A DNA stretch of 64,000 bases from Flavobacterium sp. UMI-01 (GTDB lineage Bacteria > Bacteroidota > Bacteroidia > Flavobacteriales > Flavobacteriaceae), in the NCBI RefSeq assembly GCF_019656315.1, contig NZ_BPLU01000023.1, positions 48,331-112,330 of the forward strand, written 5' to 3'. Positions 53,309 to 61,301 of this stretch are shown one piece after another. Position numbers and translations under genes: made by a program. The notes below the pieces were generated by a model, which was given only the letters and a program-made list of their open reading frames with translations, did no database searches and was not told where the DNA came from. Within the stretch, counting starts at the first letter, position 1. Each line of letters begins with the position of its first letter.

Positions 53309-54568
53309 ATGAGAGTATTTAAGTTTGGTGGAGCCTCTGTCAAAGACGCGGAAGGAATCAAGAATGTTTACGATGTTTTACAAAAAGTAGGTTATGAAGA
53401 TGTATTACTTGTTGTTTCAGCTATGGGAAAAACCACCAATGCGCTGGAACTTGTAATCAAAGATTATTTTGACAAATCACCTTCGCTACAATCATCTGTT
53501 CAGGAAGTTAAAAAATACCACAATCAAATCCTTTTGGATTTATTTGAAGATGAAAATCACGAAGTTTTTCAAGCAGTAAACAATCAATTTACGGAGTTGG
53601 AATACTTTTTATCACACAACAAATCACCTAACTACAACTTTGTTTACGACCAGATTGTAAGTTATGGGGAGTTGATTTCGACTACTGTTTTAAGTCATTT
53701 CATGACCTTTATGGGAATCCAAACACAGTGGATTGATGTACGTAATTTTGTAAAAACGAATGCCAACTATCGTGATGCCGAAGTGGATTGGGAGTTGACA
53801 CAAAAGAACATTGCCAACAATGTAAAAAGAAAAACATTGAACATTACTCAAGGTTTCTTAGGTTCAGATGAAAATGGATTTACCACTACTTTAGGTCGTG
53901 AAGGTTCAGATTATACGGCTGCTATTTTTGCTTATTGCTTGAATGCAGAAAGTGTAACCATCTGGAAAGATGTTCCTGGCGTTATGAATGCTGACCCAAG
54001 ATATTTTGAAAATGCGAGTTTGTTAAATCAAATTTCGTACAGAGAAGCTATCGAATTAGCCTTTTACGGAGCAACGGTTATTCACCCAAAAACCTTACAA
54101 CCGCTACAAAAAAAGGAAATCCCCTTGTATGTTAAGTCTTTTATCAACCCTTTACTCAAAGGTACGGTAGTTTCTAAAGGTATGGCATTAGAGCCTTATT
54201 TGCCTTGTTTTATTGTCAAAAGAGACCAAACCTTAATTTCTCTTTCTTCTATCGATTTCTCATTTATCATGGAAGAACACATCAGCGAAATTTTTGCTTT
54301 GTTCCATGAGTTTAAAATAAAAGTGAACTTAATCCAAAATTCTGCTATTAGTTTCTCTGTTTGTGTTGAAGATAAATTTGGTAATTTCCAAGATTTAAAT
54401 GCGGTTCTTTCTAAAAAATTCAAAGTAGATTATAACGAACACGTTACTTTATATACCATCAGACACTTTAACGATCAAGCAGCTGAAATGGTGGAAAAAG
54501 ACAAAACGGTAATCTTGAAACAAGTAAGTACAGAAACCATGCAAATTATTACTAGCGAAAAACAATAA
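53309..54568 (+). CDS. Aspartate kinase, monofunctional
   Basis: Aspartate kinase starts synthesis of lysine, threonine and methionine. The 419-residue protein has MRVFKFGGASVKDAEGIKNV at its start, the aspartate-binding LGREGSDYTAAIFAYCL near residue 195-211 and WKDVPGVMNADPRYF. The C-terminal region (from about 305) should hold ACT regulatory domains, somewhat diverged. It is not fused to homoserine dehydrogenase. It lies 29 bp after the acetyltransferase gene and is followed by a hairpin at 54612-54649. Confidence 0.92.
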   Translation: MRVFKFGGASVKDAEGIKNVYDVLQKVGYEDVLLVVSAMGKTTNALELVIKDYFDKSPSLQSSVQEVKKYHNQILLDLFEDENHEVFQAVNNQFTELEYFLSHNKSPNYNFVYDQIVSYGELISTTVLSHFMTFMGIQTQWIDVRNFVKTNANYRDAEVDWELTQKNIANNVKRKTLNITQGFLGSDENGFTTTLGREGSDYTAAIFAYCLNAESVTIWKDVPGVMNADPRYFENASLLNQISYREAIELAFYGATVIHPKTLQPLQKKEIPLYVKSFINPLLKGTVVSKGMALEPYLPCFIVKRDQTLISLSSIDFSFIMEEHISEIFALFHEFKIKVNLIQNSAISFSVCVEDKFGNFQDLNAVLSKKFKVDYNEHVTLYTIRHFNDQAAEMVEKDKTVILKQVSTETMQIITSEKQ

Positions 54569-54611
54569 TTGCAGCAAATACATACGATTCAATTACGAAT
54601 TGAATACTAAC

Positions 54612-54649
54612 AGAAAGGGCTATCATCTTAACCGATTGTAGCCCTTTCT
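54612..54649 (+). terminator. Hairpin after aspartate kinase
   Basis: Arms AGAAAGGGCTA (54612-54622) and TAGCCCTTTCT (54639-54649) pair over 11 bp with a 16-nt loop. The tail is TATTC, so the T-run is weak. Confidence 0.7.
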
Positions 54650-54711
54650 TATTCAAGCCAAATTTGCCGTCAAAAGTGGTGCTAGAGAAACATTAATTCT
54701 ACAGAATACAC

Positions 54712-54719
54712 TACTTTTG
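54712..54719 (+). promoter_or_regulatory. -7 element of the large outer membrane protein gene
   Basis: TACTTTTG fits TAnnTTTG and ends 22 nt upstream of the ATG at 54742. Confidence 0.55.
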
Positions 54720-54741
54720 AACTATTGACGTTATACACGCT

Positions 54742-57700
54742 ATGTTAAGAAAGTTTCTGTTTATATTGTTGCTTTCCTTTTCTTGCGCTTTTGCACAAGA
54801 AACCCATTCTTTGTACAAAACCAAAAAAATCAAACCCTCTAGCAACACTATCCAACTTGAACCCTTCAGCATCAATCCCAACCATTTCAAAATAACAGAC
54901 CATCTTAACCAGCCTCTCGACAGTATTTACTATAAGGTGAATTTTGAAAATGGCACCTTAATTTTTAATGAAAACCTATGGCGCACACAAAAAGATTCAC
55001 TGGTCGTGCATTATTTAAACTACCCCGACTTTCTCACTAAAAAATATCAAATCTATGATGCTAGTAGCGTTGTTGATAATGCCGCTTCCAACCAGCCTTT
55101 GTATAAAACGGAATCTAAAAACAGGAGTAACAACACTCCCTTTGATGGCTTAAACACCTCGGGAAGTATTACCAGAGGAGTCACTATAGGCACGAACCAA
55201 AATGCCGTTTTAAACTCCAATCTGGACCTACAAATTACAGGAAAGATTTCGAATACCGTAAGTTTGCGAGCCTCTCTACAAGACAGCAATATCCCGATAC
55301 AAAATGGTGGCTATTCTCAAAAACTAGATCAGTTTGATAATATTTTTATGGAACTTTTTAGTGACAAATGGAACATTCGGGCAGGCGATATTTTTCTAGA
55401 GAATCGGCAATCCCAATTTTTGAATTTCACCAAAAAAGTACAAGGATTAGCTGCTCATTTTGATTTTGGAACCGATGAAAACAAAACCAGTATTTTTGCC
55501 TCAGCAGCTTTGGTACGAGGACAATACGCCAAAAGTAATTTTAATGGAATCGAGGGCAATCAAGGCCCTTATAAATTAAAAGGCCAAAATGGCGAATTGT
55601 ACGTATTAGTCATTTCAGGTTCAGAACGTGTGTATGTAAACGGACGGCAATTAAAAAGAGGGGAAAACAATGATTACACCATCGATTACAATGCAGGAGA
55701 AATCACCTTTACTTCGCTTTTTACTATCACTTCTGAAATGCGTATTGCTGTAGAATACCAATACACCGACCAAAATTACACCCGTTTTATCACCTACGCA
55801 GGAGCTTCCCATGAAAATAAAAATTGGCGTTTAGCAGGGTATTTGTATTCGGAAAACGATGTAAAAAACCAACCCGTGCAACAAAGTCTAACCACTGAAC
55901 AGGTTCAAATTTTAGCAGAAGCAGGCGACAATCCTTCCTTGATGACCGCTCCCTCTGCCTATGTTGATTCGTATGCTGAAAACAAAATTTTATACGCTCA
56001 AAGAACTACCAACAATACAATCTATTACGAATATTCTAACAACCCAGATGAAACCCTTTACAACGTACGTTTTAGTTTAGTAGGTGTAAACCAAGGCAAT
56101 TATATTATCCAAAACAATTCGAGCATTACTAAAATTTACACGTATGTTGCTCCTGTAAATAATATTCCGCAAGGGAATTACGAACCTATTACACAACTGG
56201 TTGCCCCCACTAAAATACAGGTTGCTACATTTTTGGGTAAATACAACCCCTCAGAAAAAACTGTTGTCGATTTTGAAATTGGCATGAGTAATGCCGATAA
56301 AAATCTTTTTTCTTCGCTTGACGATAACAACAACCAAGGCTTAAGCGGTAAAATAAACGCCAAACAACGTTTGTATTCTAACCAATGGAATATTGATGTA
56401 TTTGGTAAATACCAATATATTCAAAAAGATTTTAGTTCCGTAGAGCGCCTCTATTCCATAGAGTTTGACCGAGATTGGAATATCGATACCACCTATCAGG
56501 GAGACCAAAGTTTGTTGACGACGGGAATACAATTTAATTTGAATCCGAAACAAGAAATTCCCAAAAAGGCTTTGTTTACCTATCAATTTGAAAAACTTGA
56601 TTTTTCGAGTATTTTTTCAGGAAACCGCCATCTTATCAACGGACTAGCACAACTCAACCAGTGGACTTTTACCACACAGGGAAGTTATCTCAATAGTGAA
56701 TCTACGACAAGTAAATCTACTTTTTTACGCAATCAAGCCCAGCTGCGGTATCATTTCGGCAAAAATTGGATAGGAAACAGCCACCGAATCGAAGACAATC
56801 AATCAAAAAACAAAAACAGTCAAACTTTGGCTCCTTACAGCCAAAGGTTCAATGAATGGGGATTTGTCATGGGACGTGGTGACAGTACGAAAGTATTTGT
56901 TGAAGTAGGCCTTTTAAAAAGAACCAACGACAGCATTCAAAATGCTATTTTACAAAGAGTAAATCATTCCAATTCATACTTCTTAAAATCGAAAGTCATC
57001 CAAACCAACACACGCGATTTGACCGTGTATGCCAACTACAGAACCTTGCATTATGAAAACACCTCTCAAAGAAAAGAATCGACACTGAACTCAAGGCTCA
57101 TTTACAACGACCGTTTTTTGAATCAACTCCTACAAACGACCTCAACTTACGAAACCAACTCTGGCTCATTGCCTCAACAAGAATACACATTTCTCGAAGT
57201 CGAAGCGGGTCAAGGAGTGTACATGTGGAATGACTACAACAATAATGGTATCCAAGAATTACAAGAATTTGAAATTGCCCCCTTTTTAGACCAAGCAAAA
57301 TATATTCAAGTTTTTTTACCCAATTTGGTTTATATCAAAACCCATCAAACCAAATTTGCACAATCCTTAATTATCAATCCAGCACAATGGCAAAATCAAA
57401 CTGGATTTTTAAAATGGGCTTCTTATTTCTACAATCAAACGAATTTCATCATCAATAGAAAAACAAAAAATGAAGGCGCAAATTTTGAACTCAATCCGTT
57501 TACCAATTCTTCAGAAAATGTATTGGGTTTGAGTTCCAATTTTCGCAACAGTTTATTTTATAATCGAGGCAAACAAGACCATTCTGTAACCTATACTTAT
57601 CTCGAAAACAAGGCTAAAAATTTACTATCTAATGGGACACAAGAAACCGCTAATCACTCCCACCAATTGCAATACAACCATCTGTATCGTAAAAGTTGGT

Positions 57701-58173
57701 TGTTTGGTTTTTTCACCAAATCTATAGCTACAAGTGTATCGTCTGAAAATTATCCTTTAAAAAACTATACGATTACAGGATACCAATTGGCTCCTAAAAT
57801 CAGTTACTTATTTTCAAAAAATACCAGTTGGGATATTTTCTATGAACTACAACAGAAGAAAAACCAAATAGGCGATTTAGAAACTTTAATTCAGAATAGA
57901 TTTGGAACTTCCATTTCTTATTCGGGAACCAAAAACATTACGCTAAATGGAGAAGTTTCGTTTTACCAAAATAAATTTGACGGCAATGAATTTTCTTCTG
58001 TGGGCTTTCAGATGCTAGAGGGATTGCAAACGGGTCAAAATATCGTTTGGAAATTACTGTTACAAAAAAACATCACTCAATTTCTAGACATCAATTTCAA
58101 CTACTTAGGTCGAAAAAGCGAAACCAGTAAAACCATTCATACAGGTACTATTCAATTGAGAGCTTATTTTTAA
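54742..58173 (+). CDS. Large outer membrane beta protein with SprA-like motifs
   Basis: The 1143-residue protein has a signal peptide (cleavage after SCAFAQ) and many predicted beta strands to its C-terminal phenylalanine (LRAYF). Residues of about 145-230 carry GSITRGVTIGTNQNAVLNS and QLDSNIPIQNGG-like text, and about 290-330 carry SGSERVYVNGRQLKRG followed by DYTIDYNAGEITFT. To my reading, these match repeated motifs of SprA, the giant type IX secretion translocon, although SprA is about twice as long. I know of no assigned function. It lies convergent with the PorP/SprF and OmpA genes. Confidence 0.75.
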   Translation: MLRKFLFILLLSFSCAFAQETHSLYKTKKIKPSSNTIQLEPFSINPNHFKITDHLNQPLDSIYYKVNFENGTLIFNENLWRTQKDSLVVHYLNYPDFLTKKYQIYDASSVVDNAASNQPLYKTESKNRSNNTPFDGLNTSGSITRGVTIGTNQNAVLNSNLDLQITGKISNTVSLRASLQDSNIPIQNGGYSQKLDQFDNIFMELFSDKWNIRAGDIFLENRQSQFLNFTKKVQGLAAHFDFGTDENKTSIFASAALVRGQYAKSNFNGIEGNQGPYKLKGQNGELYVLVISGSERVYVNGRQLKRGENNDYTIDYNAGEITFTSLFTITSEMRIAVEYQYTDQNYTRFITYAGASHENKNWRLAGYLYSENDVKNQPVQQSLTTEQVQILAEAGDNPSLMTAPSAYVDSYAENKILYAQRTTNNTIYYEYSNNPDETLYNVRFSLVGVNQGNYIIQNNSSITKIYTYVAPVNNIPQGNYEPITQLVAPTKIQVATFLGKYNPSEKTVVDFEIGMSNADKNLFSSLDDNNNQGLSGKINAKQRLYSNQWNIDVFGKYQYIQKDFSSVERLYSIEFDRDWNIDTTYQGDQSLLTTGIQFNLNPKQEIPKKALFTYQFEKLDFSSIFSGNRHLINGLAQLNQWTFTTQGSYLNSESTTSKSTFLRNQAQLRYHFGKNWIGNSHRIEDNQSKNKNSQTLAPYSQRFNEWGFVMGRGDSTKVFVEVGLLKRTNDSIQNAILQRVNHSNSYFLKSKVIQTNTRDLTVYANYRTLHYENTSQRKESTLNSRLIYNDRFLNQLLQTTSTYETNSGSLPQQEYTFLEVEAGQGVYMWNDYNNNGIQELQEFEIAPFLDQAKYIQVFLPNLVYIKTHQTKFAQSLIINPAQWQNQTGFLKWASYFYNQTNFIINRKTKNEGANFELNPFTNSSENVLGLSSNFRNSLFYNRGKQDHSVTYTYLENKAKNLLSNGTQETANHSHQLQYNHLYRKSWLFGFFTKSIATSVSSENYPLKNYTITGYQLAPKISYLFSKNTSWDIFYELQQKKNQIGDLETLIQNRFGTSISYSGTKNITLNGEVSFYQNKFDGNEFSSVGFQMLEGLQTGQNIVWKLLLQKNITQFLDINFNYLGRKSETSKTIHTGTIQLRAYF

Positions 58174-58239
58174 TATTCTCTGAACAAAACCGAGAGGGTT
58201 CCGCACTATCTTTGAATATATCTGGCAGGGTTAGAAAAC

Positions 58240-58275
58240 AAAAATGGAGCATCACTTATGCGACACTCCATTTTA
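58240..58275 (-). terminator. Terminator of the adhesin-porP-ompA transcript
   Basis: Arms AAAATGGAG (58241-58249) and CTCCATTTT (58266-58274) pair over 9 bp. On the minus strand the stem is followed by TTTTTGTTTT. It lies 29 bp after the OmpA-type stop. Confidence 0.8.
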
Positions 58276-58303
58276 CCCACAATCAAATATAAACCTAACT
58301 AAT

Positions 58304-60247
58304 TTATTTCATTGAAATTATGACAAACTCACTTCGTCTATTGGCCTGATGTTCCTCTTCGGTACATTCTACACCATCAGCACATTTATTTACTAACTGT
58401 GATTCTCCATATCCTTTGGCTGTAAGACGAGAACTATCGATTCCATTTTGAATCAACCAATTTTTGGTTGAATCGGCTCTTCTTTCAGATAATTTCTTAT
58501 TATAAGCCTCCGTCTGACGACTATCAGTATGAGAGCGAATATCAATTTTAATAGTAGGATTTTGCATCATTACATCCAAAATTTTAGATAATTCTAATGC
58601 CGCGTCAGGACGAATATCAGCTTTGTTCAAATCAAAATAAATAATTTTTATTCCAAAAGCTTTGGCTAAATCATCCCCAATTGTTACTTTTTTAAGTGTT
58701 TTTTCGATTGAAATAGGCACCACTGTTTTACCTGTATTATCTGCAGTCGAAATTGAAATTTCGTCGGTATTATAGGCTTCTTTTTCAGTTTTAATATAAT
58801 ACTTCGTATCACAGTCCACTTGCCCAAAATCAAATTTACCATCAGTATTGCTTGTCACTGTTTTCAATAATTTGTAACTACTATCAAACAAACTGACTTT
58901 GGCACCTGAAACTGCTTCTTTGGTTTCAACATCCGTAACCAAACCTTCCATCGTTTGTTCACACGGATACTCAATGGGTTTAATTTCTTTAACTTTATAA
59001 ATATCATCACCTCCAGCCCCTCCTTCTCTGTTAGAGGTTACGTAGCCCATTTTTGTTTTAAAGTCAATAATAAATCCAAAATCATCTTTCGAACTATTGA
59101 GAGGTTCTCCCACATTTAGAACGTCTTTAAAAGTTCCGTCTTGTTTTGCTTTAACCACAAAAACATCCAATCCACCTAGTCCAGGATGTCCATCAGAAGC
59201 AAAATACAATTCATTTTTTTCAGTTATAAAAGGAAAGGTTTCACGCCCTTCGGTATTGATGCTACTTCCTAAATTTTCGGGAGTTCCAAAACTCCCATCA
59301 TCATTAATCGCCACTTTATAAATATCCGATTGCCCTATAGTACCTGGTCTATCCGAAACAAAATACATTGTTTTTTCATCCACGCTCAAAGCTGGGTGAG
59401 CGGTACTATAATTATCACTATTAAATGGCAACTCTTTACAATTTTTCCATTTATCACCCTCTAATTCGGCTGAATAAATTTTCAACAATGTCGTTTCATT
59501 AAGGTCCTTCCCTCGCTTTCCGTCCAAATAATTATTACGGGTAAAATAAACCCTCTTACCGTCTTTTGTAAAAACGGGTGTTGCTTCATGAAACTTAGTA
59601 TTAAGGTTTCTCGAAAGTTGTTTGGCTAATTCGAGGCTGCCATCGGTAGTGACGCTAGATTCATATAAATTGGTAAATCCTTCACCAGTCCAAGGATCCA
59701 TTCGTTTCACGAAACCACTAGTGTCTCTAGCGGTAGCAAACACAATCTTGTTTTTGTAATAAGACGGGCCATAATCAGAATAGGGAGAATTAATTCCTGC
59801 ATCAGCAATAGTATATCTCCCTGAATTTTTTTTGATAACAGCCAGATAATCTTTTTGACTCGCTGCCAATTTTGCTCTTATATCATTTCCATTTTCCTTA
59901 TTAAACTTTGCCATCATTTCATCAGCCAAAGCATATTCTTTAATGGATTTAAGCGATTGTGCAAAACGATAGTAACATTCAGGAGAAACCTCTTTGGTCA
60001 TTGCAAAAAGCTCTTTATAATATTTAGCCGCATTTTCTAAATCCCCATTAAAATAATAGGCATTAGCTAATTTTAAAAGCATATCTTGCGATTTATATCC
60101 TTTTTCAAACATACGCTCGTATGTTTTTATAGCATCGATATAAGCATAGCTATCGTACTCTTTATCTGCTTTATTATCCTTATTTTGTGCTGAAAGTGGC
60201 CCTAATAAGCAACTAAGCAACATCATTAAAACATAATTCTTTTTCAT
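58304..60247 (-). CDS. OmpA-family protein with TPR and PD40 repeats
   Basis: The 647-residue protein has a signal peptide (cleavage after GPLSAQ), a TPR-like helical region (about 25-130), PD40/WD40-like beta-propeller repeats (about 150-420), a carboxypeptidase-regulatory-like Ig domain (about 430-510), and a C-terminal OmpA peptidoglycan-binding domain (about 530-647, IIYFDLNKADIRPDA). The architecture matches PorE-like proteins tied to type IX secretion. It lies 11 bp after PorP/SprF, suggesting it anchors that porin and the surface protein to the cell wall; this role is inference. Confidence 0.9.
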   Translation of the reverse strand: MKKNYVLMMLLSCLLGPLSAQNKDNKADKEYDSYAYIDAIKTYERMFEKGYKSQDMLLKLANAYYFNGDLENAAKYYKELFAMTKEVSPECYYRFAQSLKSIKEYALADEMMAKFNKENGNDIRAKLAASQKDYLAVIKKNSGRYTIADAGINSPYSDYGPSYYKNKIVFATARDTSGFVKRMDPWTGEGFTNLYESSVTTDGSLELAKQLSRNLNTKFHEATPVFTKDGKRVYFTRNNYLDGKRGKDLNETTLLKIYSAELEGDKWKNCKELPFNSDNYSTAHPALSVDEKTMYFVSDRPGTIGQSDIYKVAINDDGSFGTPENLGSSINTEGRETFPFITEKNELYFASDGHPGLGGLDVFVVKAKQDGTFKDVLNVGEPLNSSKDDFGFIIDFKTKMGYVTSNREGGAGGDDIYKVKEIKPIEYPCEQTMEGLVTDVETKEAVSGAKVSLFDSSYKLLKTVTSNTDGKFDFGQVDCDTKYYIKTEKEAYNTDEISISTADNTGKTVVPISIEKTLKKVTIGDDLAKAFGIKIIYFDLNKADIRPDAALELSKILDVMMQNPTIKIDIRSHTDSRQTEAYNKKLSERRADSTKNWLIQNGIDSSRLTAKGYGESQLVNKCADGVECTEEEHQANRRSEFVIISMK

Positions 60248-60258
60248 AAGCTTTTCTT

Positions 60259-61173
60259 TTAGAAGAATCTTGGAGTTATCACTTTCTTTTGAATGGTAAA
60301 CAATTCAAACCTTAAAAATAGTTCGTGGGAGCCTGAATTGTAATTTGCTAATTTGGTCGTTTCAAAATCATAACTATATCCTACGAAGAGTCCATTGCTT
60401 ACTTGAAATCCAGCCATTGCTGTTGCTGCAGCATCCCATCTCCAAGCGAGTCCAAGGGTAACTTTTTCTTGCAAAAGCACATTTGCTGAAACATCAACCT
60501 GTAACGGAGCACCTGAAACCATTTTTGTTAAAAAAGCAGGTTTGAATTTTACATTTGGGCTAAAATCAAACACATAACCTCCTATCAAGTAATAATGCAA
60601 ACGCTCTACTACTGCATCCGAAATATTATCATCAAAATGCCTTACGTTAAAAAAGTTGGGCACCGAAAAACCGAGATACATTTTATCAGAATGCAAATAA
60701 AGTCCAGCTCCAATATTGGGAGAAAACACATTGTCAATATTGTTTTGAAATTTAGGGTCATTGGTATGGTATCGATCCAGTTTTGTATAATCCACATTCA
60801 ACAAATCAGCAGTTGCTTTAATTCCAAACGACAAATCAAATGTTTCCGATGTAGGAATAGTATAAGACACATCTGCCGAAATACTGTTTTGATCCGAAGC
60901 TCCAATTTTATCATTTACAAATGACAATCCCACTCCTACTCTCGAATTTAGGATTGGGGAATGAATTGACACCGCGTTAGTAACTGGAGCTCCATCTAAA
61001 CCTACCCACTGTGTTCTGTGTAAACCAAAAATACTAGTTACACCTCTACTTCCAGCATAAGCGGGATTGATGGTCATTGTGTTATACATATAATGTGTGT
61101 ACTGTGAATCCTGTTGAGCAAAACCAGACACCATTACCAACAATAGAAGAAGTATGATAGAATTTGTTTTCAT
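60259..61173 (-). CDS. PorP/SprF-family type IX secretion membrane protein
   Basis: PorP/SprF proteins are outer membrane barrels needed for surface attachment of large type IX substrates with type B C-terminal domains. The 304-residue protein has a signal peptide (ending SGFAQ) and QYTHYMYNTMTINPAYAGSR, the family's hallmark near its N-terminus. I choose the ATG at 61173, which opens the signal peptide; an ATG at 61197 adds eight residues. The large surface protein gene lies 128 bp upstream, and the OmpA-type gene follows after 11 bp. It is the usual partner of such an adhesin. Confidence 0.93.
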   Translation of the reverse strand: MKTNSIILLLLLVMVSGFAQQDSQYTHYMYNTMTINPAYAGSRGVTSIFGLHRTQWVGLDGAPVTNAVSIHSPILNSRVGVGLSFVNDKIGASDQNSISADVSYTIPTSETFDLSFGIKATADLLNVDYTKLDRYHTNDPKFQNNIDNVFSPNIGAGLYLHSDKMYLGFSVPNFFNVRHFDDNISDAVVERLHYYLIGGYVFDFSPNVKFKPAFLTKMVSGAPLQVDVSANVLLQEKVTLGLAWRWDAAATAMAGFQVSNGLFVGYSYDFETTKLANYNSGSHELFLRFELFTIQKKVITPRFF

Positions 61174-61301
61174 AAGTTGATATTTATTGTTTTTCATCTG
61201 TCTTTTTCCGTTGTCATTATTAGTAACAACCAGCCAAAGACACCTTACATAGTTTATTATTATTCTAAAAGAACATTTCTTTCCCTTGTTATTAATGGAT
61301 A

